DNA of 51,779 bases from Phaeospirillum sp. (lineage in GTDB: Bacteria > Pseudomonadota > Alphaproteobacteria > Rhodospirillales > Magnetospirillaceae). The notes under the pieces were generated by a model. That model had not been told where the DNA came from. It made no database searches and saw only the letters and a list, made by a program, of their open reading frames with translations. Positions 25,280 to 33,351 of the stretch are shown one piece after another. The DNA is taken from NCBI GenBank assembly GCA_030824585.1, contig JAVBXM010000241.1, forward strand, positions 1 through 51,779, given 5' to 3'. The translations under genes and the position numbers were made by a program. Numbering within the stretch: position 1 is the stretch's first letter; each line of letters begins with the position of its first letter.

Positions 25280-25690
25280 ATGTCCACCTCGATCGCATCA
25301 GACGCACCGCTACGGTCTCCGGTCGCCGAGGCGGCCCACCCGGCGGCGCACGCGGCCCAGCCCGCGACTGCCGAGGCCACGGAAACCGCATCCCTTTCCG
25401 AACCCCCGCGCTACACCTCTCCGGTGGTCAAGGTCGATAGTGGAACCGGTCTGGCTCTGCTGGTCGTCCGCGACGGCGATACGGGCAAGGAAGTCGAGCA
25501 GTATCCTTCGCGCCATGTCGTCGAAGAGTACAAGCGCAACATTCCGACGGCGATCGAGCCGCCGCAATCCTCGTCCGCCAAGGCATCGGCCGAGGATATC
25601 AAGGCTCCGCCCGCTCCGGTGGCTGCCGCCCCCAGCGCCCCGGCCCCTGCGGCCGCACCCGCGCCGTCCGGCGGTTCGGTCAAGATCTGA
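25280..25690 (+). CDS. FlaG-like small protein
   Basis: A 136-residue protein with a strong Shine-Dalgarno (TAGGAGGG). The N-terminal 45 residues and the last 40 are Ala/Pro/Thr-rich and likely disordered. The central part VKVDSGTGLALLVVRDGDTGKEVEQYPSR resembles the FlaG pattern (valine-rich strands, a D-x-x-TG-E turn and Q-x-P-S). FlaG proteins influence filament length. Nearby flaF and GT41 genes fit a flagellar role, but the match is by eye only. The 198 bp that follow (25691-25888) hold only a 14-bp palindrome at 25830-25843. Confidence 0.5.
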   Translation: MSTSIASDAPLRSPVAEAAHPAAHAAQPATAEATETASLSEPPRYTSPVVKVDSGTGLALLVVRDGDTGKEVEQYPSRHVVEEYKRNIPTAIEPPQSSSAKASAEDIKAPPAPVAAAPSAPAPAAAPAPSGGSVKI

Positions 25691-25888
25691 GCGGCGATTC
25701 CGGTCGCCGCCCGATCCGAGGCAAACGGCTGGCGTAATGCGCCGGAGCCGGTATGGTGATTTCGTGCTTCGTTCAGGTCCGCCCATAAGGCCGGGCCTGT
25801 TTCCGTCTGTCTGAAGCATGCCGCCCGTTCGCCCCATGGGGCGTCGCCCGATCCCTGGGAGCTTTTCACCGGTTTCGCCATACAGGCC

Positions 25889-26878
25889 TCAGCCGCGCAG
25901 GGCCCTGTCCAGGCGCTGTTCCTCGGCGGGGCCGCCCGGCAGGCCGAAGCGCAGGATGTCGCCGCGGTGGGCGAAGGCGCGGACCAGAATTCCGGCCCGT
26001 CCCAGCCGTTCGTACAGCATCGGGGCGTCGGCGTGGCGGGCCAGGCGGAACAGGAAGGTGCCGCCCGGCACGTCCAGCCCCGCTCCGCTAAGGATGGCAT
26101 CCAGGCGGGCGGCGGCTTCCGTCAGGCGGGCGATGGTGGCGGCGCTCCACTCCCGGTCGGCCAGGGCGGTGGTGCCGATTTCCAGGGCCGGGCCGGCGAC
26201 CGGCCAGGGGCCGAGATGCCCGGCGAGGCGGGCCGCCATGTCCGTTGCCGCCACGGCGAAGCCCAACCGCAACCCGGCCAGGCCGAAGAACTTGCCGAAC
26301 GAGCGCAGCACCACCAGACCGGACCGTACCCGATGGGTCAGCGACAAATCGGGGCGCTCGTCGCAGAAGGCCTCGTCCACCACCAGCAGCCCGCCGCGCG
26401 CCGCCAGCCGGCCGGCAAGGTCGAGCAGCCGTTCGGGGGTGATGGTCCGCCCGTCGGGATTGTTGGGATTGACCGCCACCACCACGTTGGTATCGCCGAT
26501 GTCCTCCAGCCCGGCGATCTCGCGCACCCGGTGGCCGGCGGCCTTCCAGGCGCGGGCGTGTTCGCCATAGGTGGGGCCGAGGATGGCCGCCTCGGTCGGG
26601 GACGTGATGCGGGGCAGGGCCTGGATCAGGGCCTGACTGCCGTTTCCCGCCACCACCCGCGCTTCCGCCGGAACGCTCCAGCGTCGGGCGGCGGCAAGCA
26701 GCAGCGCCTGCTGGGCGCCGGAATCCGGCAGCCGCTGCCAGCAGGCGGGCGGCAGGTCGGGCAGGGGATAAGGCCAGGGATTGATGCCGGTGGACAGGTC
26801 CAGCCAGCCTTGGGCGGGACGGCCCCACCGGGCCTGGGCGGCGGCGATATCGCCGCCGTGGAGGGGAAGATGGGTCAG
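25889..26878 (-). CDS. cobC: Threonine-phosphate decarboxylase-like PLP enzyme (cobalamin synthesis)
   Basis: A class I PLP aminotransferase-fold protein matching L-threonine-O-3-phosphate decarboxylase, which makes the aminopropanol arm of cobalamin. The N-terminus has HGGDIAAAQARWG and LDLSTGINPWPYPLP; then VVAGNGSQALIQALPR, VVVAVNPNNPDGR, GLLVVDEAFCDE and SFGKFFGLAGLRLGF, where the Lys of SFGK is the PLP lysine. About 329 residues. No ATG, GTG or TTG fits in frame near the conserved N-terminus; a CTG at 26878 overlaps the flaF stop (CTGA) and is the best candidate. No other cobalamin gene is nearby. Confidence 0.8.
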   Translation of the reverse strand: MTHLPLHGGDIAAAQARWGRPAQGWLDLSTGINPWPYPLPDLPPACWQRLPDSGAQQALLLAAARRWSVPAEARVVAGNGSQALIQALPRITSPTEAAILGPTYGEHARAWKAAGHRVREIAGLEDIGDTNVVVAVNPNNPDGRTITPERLLDLAGRLAARGGLLVVDEAFCDERPDLSLTHRVRSGLVVLRSFGKFFGLAGLRLGFAVAATDMAARLAGHLGPWPVAGPALEIGTTALADREWSAATIARLTEAAARLDAILSGAGLDVPGGTFLFRLARHADAPMLYERLGRAGILVRAFAHRGDILRFGLPGGPAEEQRLDRALRG

Positions 26879-27219
26879 GTTCGGTTGGCGCTTTCCAGCA
26901 GCCCCTCGGAAATCTGCAGATTGACGTTCACCAAGGTGGTGATGGTGTTGTCGCTGATCTCGACGCCCTTCTTCAAGGTGGTGTCGGCGACGAAGTCGGA
27001 CAGGCGCTGCAGGTTGGCCTTGACCGCATCGGGCAGGGCGCTGCTGGCGTCGGAAACCAGGGTGCGGATGGCGACCCACAGTTGGAGGTTCTGTTCCAGC
27101 GCCGCCGCCAGACGGGCCTTGTCGCCGCGCGACTGGTCCAAGGTGATGGCCGCTTCAACCAAGCCGAAGGCGTCCTGTTCGCCGATCTTGAGGGATTCGA
27201 TCTGGATAGCTTGGGACAT
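26875..27219 (-). CDS. flaF: FlaF-like flagellar regulator
   Basis: FlaF is needed for flagellin synthesis and secretion in Caulobacter, counteracting FlbT. The 114-residue helical protein contains NLQLWVAIRTLVSD, ALPDAVKANLQRLSDFV and TTLVNVNLQISEGLL, typical of the FlaF family in this group. The ATG at 27219 follows a G-rich stretch. The stop overlaps the likely CTG start of the cobC-like gene. It is divergent from the GT41 gene. Confidence 0.7.
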   Translation of the reverse strand: MSQAIQIESLKIGEQDAFGLVEAAITLDQSRGDKARLAAALEQNLQLWVAIRTLVSDASSALPDAVKANLQRLSDFVADTTLKKGVEISDNTITTLVNVNLQISEGLLESANRT

Positions 27220-27274
27220 TAGGTTTTCCCCCCGGCATCGAGTGAGGGCGGCCCATCGCCGCCTCGGAACTTTC

Positions 27275-27316
27275 CCAAATCATACGTCAGGTGGTGGAAT
27301 CATGCCAAATCGTATG
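27275..27316. repeat. Direct repeat, candidate regulatory site
   Basis: CCAAATCATACG (27275-27286) and CCAAATCGTATG (27305-27316) lie exactly 30 bp apart, three helical turns, between divergent flaF and the GT41 gene. This looks like a pair of binding sites for a regulator that I cannot name. Confidence 0.5.
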
Positions 27317-27347
27317 TTTAGAAACCTTTAACCCGTAGTCACACGCG

Positions 27348-27376
27348 TTGACGCCCCGCCGCCCGCCCCCTATCCT
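27348..27376 (+). promoter_or_regulatory. Promoter of the GT41 gene
   Basis: TTGACG (27348-27353), a 17-bp spacer and TATCCT (27371-27376), 33 bp before the GTG start. Confidence 0.6.
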
Positions 27377-27408
27377 CGACGAATGATCTATCATGGACGG
27401 AGCGGCCC

Positions 27409-29205
27409 GTGAGCGGTGGTAAGCACAAGACGGCGGAGCAGCTCCTGCAGGATGCGGTGAAGCTTCACCTTTCCGGCGATCTGGATGGGGCGGGCCGTCA
27501 GTACAAAAGCCTGCTCAAGCTGGCGCCGCTTCATCCCGACGGCCTGCATCTGTCCGGTCTGGTGGCCATGCAGAAGGGCCGGTTGGCCGAGGCCGAGCGC
27601 CTGATCCGCGGCGCCATCGCGGCCAGCCCCAAGGCCGCCGCCTTTCACGGCAATCTCGGCACGGTGCTGCTGTCCTCCGGTCGGCCGCAGGAGGCCATGG
27701 CCTGCTACCGCCGCGCCGTGGAGCTGGACGAGTCCTATGTGGACGGCTGGCGCAATATAGCCAGCGTGGCGGCGCAGTTGGATAACCACGAGGGCTCGGC
27801 CCTGGCCTACAGCAACGTGGTGCGCCTGACCGGCGGCGGCGATGGCGGGGCACTGGGCTATCTCGGCCTGGAACTGGCGGTGCTGTGCGACTGGGACAAC
27901 ATCCCCATGGTCAGGGAAGCCATTTCGGCGCTTCCCTCGTGGCGCACCGGCAAGAGCCTGCCGGTGGCCCCCTTCACCCTGCTGATCCATGATTTCAGCC
28001 CGGCCGAGCTGCGCCGCCATGCCGACGAGGCCGCCTCGTTCATCGAGAACCGGACGGCGCCCATGTCCCATGCGCCCGTGCCGCGCCGCCCCCGCCTCCG
28101 GCTGGGCTACCTGTCCGAGGATTTCCACGACCACGCCACGGCCTATCTGCTGGCCGAGGCGCTGGAAGGCCACGACAGGTCCCGCTTCGAAATCTTCGCC
28201 TATTCCTACGGCCCCGAGACCCAGGGGGCGGTCCGCGCCCGGCTCAGGGACGCCTGCGATCATTGGGTGGAGCTGAGGGCGCTGTCCGAGCCCGATTGCG
28301 CCAAACGCATCCAGGCCGACGGCATCGACATCCTGGTGGACCTCAAAGGCCACACCGGACGTGCCCGCACCGGCATCCTGGCCGCCCGGCCGGCTCCGCT
28401 CCAGGTGGCGTGGCTGGGTTTTCCCGGCACTTTCGGCGGTACCTGCATGGACTATATCGTCGCCGATTCCTTCGTGATTCCGCCGGGGGCCGAGGGCGAT
28501 TACGCCGAGCAGGTGGTGCGCCTGCCGCTGTGCTACCAGCCCAACGATTCCCGCCGGCCGCGCGCCGCCATCCGGGAGTCCAAGGCCAGGTGGGGCCTGC
28601 CCGGGGAAGCCTTCGTCATCGCGGTGTTCAACAACACCTTCAAGATCAACGCCGAGGCCTTCGCGGTCTGGGTGAGCGTGCTGCAGGCCCAGCCGGACGC
28701 GGTGCTGTGGTTCGTGGAGTTTCATCCGACGGCCAGCGCCAGCCTGCGCAACATGGCCCAGGCGGTGGGGATCGACCCGGCCCGGCTGATCTTCGCGCCG
28801 CGCCTGCCCCAGGCCGAGCATCTGGCCCGCCTGTCGGCCGCCGACCTGTTCCTCGACACCTGGCCGTGCGGCGGCCACACCACGGCCAGCGACGCCCTGT
28901 GGGCCGGCGTGCCGCTGGTGGCTTGGGCGGGCCGCACCTTCGCCTCGCGAGTGGCCGGTTCGCTGCTGCACGCCCTGGGCTTCGACGAATTGATCGCCGA
29001 GTCGCAAGGTGCCTATCATGCCCTGGCCCAGCATCTGGCCAAGGACCGTGCCGCCCTGGCCCAGTTGCGCGAACGCCTGTGGGCCACCACCCAATCCTCG
29101 CCCCTGTTCGACGGCAAGGCTTTTGTCGGCCCGCTCGAGACGGCCTTCGACACCATGTGGGCCAGGTGGGAAAAGGGCGAGAAGCCGAAGGGCTTCGACG
29201 TCTGA
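27409..29205 (+). CDS. TPR-containing GT41 glycosyltransferase (OGT/SPINDLY-like)
   Basis: Cytosolic transferases of family GT41 add a sugar (GlcNAc, or fucose in plant SPINDLY) to Ser/Thr of proteins. The 598-residue protein has tetratricopeptide repeats at about residues 5-135 and the catalytic region from about 228: LRLGYLSEDFHDHA (His matching the active-site His of OGT), LGFPGTFGG, LPLCYQPND, VFNNTFK (Lys aligned with the UDP-binding Lys of OGT), and LDTWPCGGHTTASDALWAGVP. GTG 27409 is the start. Being divergent from flaF suggests flagellar proteins as targets; that is inference. Confidence 0.85.
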   Translation: MSGGKHKTAEQLLQDAVKLHLSGDLDGAGRQYKSLLKLAPLHPDGLHLSGLVAMQKGRLAEAERLIRGAIAASPKAAAFHGNLGTVLLSSGRPQEAMACYRRAVELDESYVDGWRNIASVAAQLDNHEGSALAYSNVVRLTGGGDGGALGYLGLELAVLCDWDNIPMVREAISALPSWRTGKSLPVAPFTLLIHDFSPAELRRHADEAASFIENRTAPMSHAPVPRRPRLRLGYLSEDFHDHATAYLLAEALEGHDRSRFEIFAYSYGPETQGAVRARLRDACDHWVELRALSEPDCAKRIQADGIDILVDLKGHTGRARTGILAARPAPLQVAWLGFPGTFGGTCMDYIVADSFVIPPGAEGDYAEQVVRLPLCYQPNDSRRPRAAIRESKARWGLPGEAFVIAVFNNTFKINAEAFAVWVSVLQAQPDAVLWFVEFHPTASASLRNMAQAVGIDPARLIFAPRLPQAEHLARLSAADLFLDTWPCGGHTTASDALWAGVPLVAWAGRTFASRVAGSLLHALGFDELIAESQGAYHALAQHLAKDRAALAQLRERLWATTQSSPLFDGKAFVGPLETAFDTMWARWEKGEKPKGFDV

Positions 29206-29213
29206 CAGGGATT

Positions 29214-29269
29214 GTCATTCCGCGGGACAGCCGGGGAATCTCCGCCTGATCCGGCGGTGCCGGGATGAC
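29214..29269. repeat. Intergenic palindromic repeat
   Basis: An imperfect inverted repeat with arms GTCATTCCGC and GCCGGGATGAC lies between convergent genes (stops at 29205 and 29280). It resembles the dispersed palindromes common in alphaproteobacteria and could end transcription from both sides. Confidence 0.55.
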
Positions 29270-29279
29270 TCGTCTTTTG

Positions 29280-30239
29280 CTACACCCCAAGAACCCACTT
29301 CACCCGCAGGCTCCGTCCCGAGGTGAAGCCGCGCTTGAAGAAGGCGATGGAGATTTCCTTGTCGTCGGCATGGCCGCGCGGCGGAATCTCGCCCAGGTCG
29401 AAGGCTGCCAGCCCGGCGTCCCGGGCGCGCAGGATGGTGTTCCACAAGGGCCAGTGGCCCAGGGGCTTGTCGAACTTGTCGCGGTCATAGACCCCCGAGG
29501 CGTAATAGGCGGTGCCGCCCGCCCACACCACCACGGAGCCGGCGGCCAGGGTGCCGTCCTCGAGGAAGCCCAGGGACAGTTCCGACCGGCCGCCGACGAT
29601 CTCGTTCCAGTAGACCTGCCAGTACCCGTCGCCCCGCCGCTTTCCGCCGGCGATGCGGGCATGGAAGTCGGGAAACCGGTCGAAGGCGGCGCGGTCGGGG
29701 TTGGCGGCGTTGACGAAGGACAGCGTCAGGTTGCGGCTGCCCCAATTGGTCAGCGAGCGGTAGCTGTCGCGGATCTCGGCCCGCAGGATCTCGGCCGGGC
29801 GGCCGAGGTCGACCACGGCCGAGGCCTGGACGGTCCCTTCGGCGCCGCGATCCACCAGCAAGGTGTTGAGCGGATCGCACGCGGTGTCTGCCGCGCCGCC
29901 GATCACCAGACGGGAGGCGCCGCCCGCCCTGGCGAGTTCGCTCAGGTGGTCGAGGGCGGTGGCAAGGCTGTCCTTGATATGCCGGGGCTCGGCGCCATCC
30001 TTCCAGGCCAGCACCGCCGGCAGGCCCCAGAACGACACCTGGTCGGGACCGAGCGTGGCGCGGACCCGCGCCATCGGCCCAGCCGGACCGGCCACCTGGA
30101 ACGAGCAATCCTCATGGCCCGGCGCCACGGTGGGGTAAAGCCGGGCGGCGAAGCCGCCGCGCAGCGGATGGGCGTCCCATTCGGCAAAACCCTCGGCCGC
30201 CGCGTCGGGATCGATGGGCTCCACCCGGTACCTGGACAT
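29280..30239 (-). CDS. GNAT/FemAB-like acyltransferase
   Basis: A 319-residue protein with a FemAB/GNAT-type C-terminal half: RDSYRSLTNWGSRN at about 157-170 (typical of FemAB-like sugar-modifying acyltransferases), LSLGFLEDGTLAAGSVVVWAGGTAYYASGVYD (220-251) and GHWPLWNTILRARDAGLAAFDLGE (261-283). It would transfer an acyl or aminoacyl group, probably to an amino sugar made by the adjacent aminotransferase. The ATG at 30239 overlaps the aminotransferase stop (TAATG). It is the last gene of a four-gene operon. Confidence 0.75.
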   Translation of the reverse strand: MSRYRVEPIDPDAAAEGFAEWDAHPLRGGFAARLYPTVAPGHEDCSFQVAGPAGPMARVRATLGPDQVSFWGLPAVLAWKDGAEPRHIKDSLATALDHLSELARAGGASRLVIGGAADTACDPLNTLLVDRGAEGTVQASAVVDLGRPAEILRAEIRDSYRSLTNWGSRNLTLSFVNAANPDRAAFDRFPDFHARIAGGKRRGDGYWQVYWNEIVGGRSELSLGFLEDGTLAAGSVVVWAGGTAYYASGVYDRDKFDKPLGHWPLWNTILRARDAGLAAFDLGEIPPRGHADDKEISIAFFKRGFTSGRSLRVKWVLGV

Positions 30240-31558
30240 TATGTCCGCTCCAGCCCGCGCAAGCCGGCCATGTTCTCCGCCACCTTGGTAAAGGCGTTGG
30301 CCACGTCGTCCAGGTCGGCCCGGCTGGCCGGCGGACGCATCAGTTCGTGGGTGATCACCCGGTTGAAATGGGCATCCTCGGTATCGGGGCAAGAGCCGGC
30401 GGCGTAATCGGGGGTGCCGCCGTAATGGGGACATTTGAACGGGCAGCCCACCTCGCCGTAGCCCACCTGCTTTTGGTAAAGCGGCTGGAGATAGAGCGGA
30501 CGGACATAGCCCTCGCCCATCAGCACGCCTTCGCCTTCGCGCAATTCGGTGGCGGCCAGTTCGGCCTTCAGCGCCCGTACGAAGGTGGCCCGCGACACGC
30601 CGGCCGCCTCGGCGTCGTAGGACAGGCCGTGGACGTAGTAGACGTGCTCGACCCCGTCCTGGACCTTGGGCATGGACAGGAAGGGGATGCCCTTGATGCG
30701 GTCTTCCAGATACTTGACGTTGGCCTGGCGGCGCTTGACCAGGTCGGGGCCCTTCAGCAGTTGGCGCCGGCCGATGGCGGCTTCGATTTCGCCCAGGCGG
30801 AAGTTGAAGCCGATCATGTTGATCAGGTCGGCGACTCCCTTCTTCTCGACCACCGCCTCGGCGTGGTTGCGGATCAACTGCACCTTCTCGGCCAGCCGGG
30901 AATCGTTGGTGGTGACCACGCCGCCTTCGCCGGTATGGATATGCTTGTGGTAGTTGAGGCTGAACACGCCCATATGGCCCAGGGTGCCCACCGGGCGGCC
31001 CTTGTAGGTGGCGAACGGCGCTTGGGCGCAATCCTCGATCACCACCAGCCCATGTTGGTCGGCCAACGCCATGATGGGGTCCATGTCGGCCACGTTGCCG
31101 AAGATGTGGACCACGATGATCGCCTTGGTGCGCGGCGTGATCTTCGCGGCGATGGTCTTGGCCGAGATGCAGTAGCTGTCGGGGTCGATGTCGGCGAACA
31201 CCGGCACGGCGTTGAACACCAGGGCGGCCACCGCCGAGGCGCTCATGGTATAGGGCGAGACGATGACCTCGTCCCCCGGCCCGATGCCCGCCGCGCCCGC
31301 CGCCGCGTAGAGGCCGCTGGTCGCCGAGTTGACGCTGACCGCGTGGGCGGCCCGGAAGGCGGTGGCCCATTCGTGCTCGAAGGCCTTGACCTCGGGCCCA
31401 CCGAAGAAATCGTTGTGCCAGGTGCCGAGGAAGCGCGACAGGATGCCGCTTTCCATCACCTTGGCCACGGCGGCGCGGTCGTCCTCGCCGATGACCGAAT
31501 AGGCGGGGAACAGCTTGGTGCGGACGGGATCACCGCCCAGAAGGGCCAGGGTGCTCAT
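30239..31558 (-). CDS. DegT/DnrJ/EryC1 family sugar aminotransferase
   Basis: A PLP enzyme that aminates keto-sugar nucleotides. The 439-residue protein has SVNSATSGLYAAAGAAGIGPGDEVIVSP (76-102), VVIEDCAQAP (172-181, with the PLP-ring Asp) and FSLNYHKHIHTGEGG, with K205 as the likely Schiff-base lysine. A Cys-containing insert CPFKCPHYGGTPDYAAGSC near 380 is unusual for the family. ATG 31558 is used because it overlaps the preceding stop by one base (TGATG); TTG at 31561 is the alternative. Confidence 0.88.
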   Translation of the reverse strand: MSTLALLGGDPVRTKLFPAYSVIGEDDRAAVAKVMESGILSRFLGTWHNDFFGGPEVKAFEHEWATAFRAAHAVSVNSATSGLYAAAGAAGIGPGDEVIVSPYTMSASAVAALVFNAVPVFADIDPDSYCISAKTIAAKITPRTKAIIVVHIFGNVADMDPIMALADQHGLVVIEDCAQAPFATYKGRPVGTLGHMGVFSLNYHKHIHTGEGGVVTTNDSRLAEKVQLIRNHAEAVVEKKGVADLINMIGFNFRLGEIEAAIGRRQLLKGPDLVKRRQANVKYLEDRIKGIPFLSMPKVQDGVEHVYYVHGLSYDAEAAGVSRATFVRALKAELAATELREGEGVLMGEGYVRPLYLQPLYQKQVGYGEVGCPFKCPHYGGTPDYAAGSCPDTEDAHFNRVITHELMRPPASRADLDDVANAFTKVAENMAGLRGLERT

Positions 31559-32547
31559 CAATGGGTCTCCGGCAGACAGGCGAGGGTGGCGCAGAGCTCC
31601 TGGACCGCCAGGGCGGTGCGTCCGGTGCTGCGCAAGGGGGCGCCGCCGTTCAGGTGGCGGGCGATGTTGTCGACGGCGTCCAGCATGGCGTAGCCCAGGC
31701 CGCTATCCTTGGTCGCGCCCTCGGCCAGGGCGCGATAGCCGGCAAAGCGCGGGCTGTCGGTCACCGGGCGCCGGGTGATCTTGAAGGCCGAATCGGTCAG
31801 GCCGATCCGGCCGCCGGCAAACATCAGGTCGGCCTCGAAGACCGAGAAGGCGTTCATGTCGGCTCCCAGCAGATGGATGGGGGCACCGGCGGCGGTCTTC
31901 ACCACCACGTCGCGGGTGGGATCGCCGGCGCGGCCGTCCGCCACCATGCCCAGGGCGCAGACCGGCGACAACCCGCCCAGCAGGAACGACAGCAGGTCGA
32001 GAAAATGGCTGCCGTTGTTCAGCAGGCCCTTGGTGTACCAGGCGCTGGCCTTCTGGAAGGCTCCCCACTGGCCCCGGGCGATCTCGCCCTGCAGATGGAC
32101 GAGGCCGCCGGCCCAGCGGCGGAGATAGTTCACCGCCAGCGGCTTGCCCGCCCGCTCATAGGCCTCGACGATGGCGCGCGAGCGGGCCACGTCGTCGGTC
32201 AGCGGCTTTTCCGCGAAGACCAGCCGGGCGGGACCGGGCAGCAGGGCCTCCAGCGCTTCCGCGTGATGGCCGGTCGGCACGCAGACGCTGGCCACGTCAT
32301 AGGCGATGTCCACCTCGGCCAGACTGGCGAAGCCGGCGGGAATGCCCCAGGCCCGCATGAAGGCGGCGCGGCGCTCGGGCTCGGGCTCGACGCAGCCGAG
32401 GATCTCGAAGCCCGGATGGCGCCGGTAGGCCTTGGCGTGGGTCAGGATCTGATCGGATTTAGGCTCAGCCTCGTCATAGCCGCCGGCGATGGCGCCGCAG
32501 CCGATGATCAGGGCGCGCAGCCTTTCAGACCCAGCGGTGGGTGACAT
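31558..32547 (-). CDS. Gfo/Idh/MocA family oxidoreductase
   Basis: An NAD(P)-dependent sugar oxidoreductase of 329 residues. The Rossmann motif is LIIGCGAIAGG (13-23), with VCVPTGHHAEALEALL (88-103) and the family signature AEKPL (112-116). NYLRRWAGG and LNNGSHFLDLLSFLLGG mark the substrate domain. It overlaps the upstream cytidylyltransferase by 23 bp and the downstream aminotransferase by 1 bp, so the cassette is tightly coupled. It likely makes the keto sugar that the aminotransferase uses. Confidence 0.87.
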   Translation of the reverse strand: MSPTAGSERLRALIIGCGAIAGGYDEAEPKSDQILTHAKAYRRHPGFEILGCVEPEPERRAAFMRAWGIPAGFASLAEVDIAYDVASVCVPTGHHAEALEALLPGPARLVFAEKPLTDDVARSRAIVEAYERAGKPLAVNYLRRWAGGLVHLQGEIARGQWGAFQKASAWYTKGLLNNGSHFLDLLSFLLGGLSPVCALGMVADGRAGDPTRDVVVKTAAGAPIHLLGADMNAFSVFEADLMFAGGRIGLTDSAFKITRRPVTDSPRFAGYRALAEGATKDSGLGYAMLDAVDNIARHLNGGAPLRSTGRTALAVQELCATLACLPETH

Positions 32548-33256
32548 GATCGTTGATCTTGCGCAGTTCGGGCCGCGCCTTGAGCAGGGCCAGGATATCG
32601 CCGAGGGAGAAGCCGGTTCCCCGGGGCAGCAGCGCGGCGAACACCTGATCGATCATCTGGTAGTCCTGGGGGGTATCGAGCGTCAGGCGCAGTTCGGGAT
32701 CGAACAGCTCGGCCGGCGCCGCCACGTTCTTCAGGGAATAGAGCTCGGGGTGGCGGTAGATGTAGAGGCTGACATGCTCGTGGTCGGCGGGATCACCGGT
32801 GCGGCGCGCCACGTCGTCGAGGATGGACGTGGCGAACACCTGGGTGTCCATGCCGATGGGGAAGGTGCGTTCCAGCACGTTGGAAAGGTAATCCACCCCG
32901 GCGGCGCCATAGGCCTGGATGCATTGCTCGACGATGGCCGGGTCGATCAGCGGGCAGTCGCCGGTGGTTTCGACGATAACATCCGCGTCGAAGGCATGGG
33001 CGGCGTCCAGCACGCGGGCCAGAACGTCGTCCTCCGAGCCGCGCCAGCAGCCGATGCCCAACTCCGCTGCCAGGGCCTCGATGGGGTCGTCGGTGGCGTT
33101 GACGGTGGTGGCGACCACGATGCCGTCCAGGGATGGCACCATCCGCAGCCGCTCGACCATGCGGGCCAGCATGGGCTGGCCCTGGGCCGGCAACAGCACC
33201 TTGCCCGGCAGGCGCGACGAGGTCATGCGCGCCTCGATGGTGGCGATGATCTTCAT
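32525..33256 (-). CDS. CMP-sugar cytidylyltransferase-like (SpsF/NeuA/KdsB type)
   Basis: A 243-residue nucleotidyltransferase that would activate a sugar with CTP. The N-terminal IATIEARMTSSRLPGKVL (4-21) is the CTP-binding loop of this family; ETTGDCPLIDP (95-105) carries the metal-binding Asp, followed by DYLSNVLERTFPIGMDTQVF. It is closest in look to SpsF of spore-coat polysaccharide clusters. It is the first gene of the cassette oxidoreductase-aminotransferase-acyltransferase. The final sugar and its acceptor are unknown. Confidence 0.85.
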   Translation of the reverse strand: MKIIATIEARMTSSRLPGKVLLPAQGQPMLARMVERLRMVPSLDGIVVATTVNATDDPIEALAAELGIGCWRGSEDDVLARVLDAAHAFDADVIVETTGDCPLIDPAIVEQCIQAYGAAGVDYLSNVLERTFPIGMDTQVFATSILDDVARRTGDPADHEHVSLYIYRHPELYSLKNVAAPAELFDPELRLTLDTPQDYQMIDQVFAALLPRGTGFSLGDILALLKARPELRKINDHVTHRWV

Positions 33257-33351
33257 GTGTGGTCGAACTCTTCCATGGCGGTGGCAAAAGGGTAGGACCG
33301 CGCCGTTAAGATCGGCTTAAGCCCAGAGCCCGCCCCGTGGTAGAAGCGTGC

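Noticed and set aside
25691-25888. Cobalamin riboswitch for the cobC-like gene
   Set aside because: The region is downstream of that gene, and I could not find the conserved B12-box; it only has a 14-bp palindrome.
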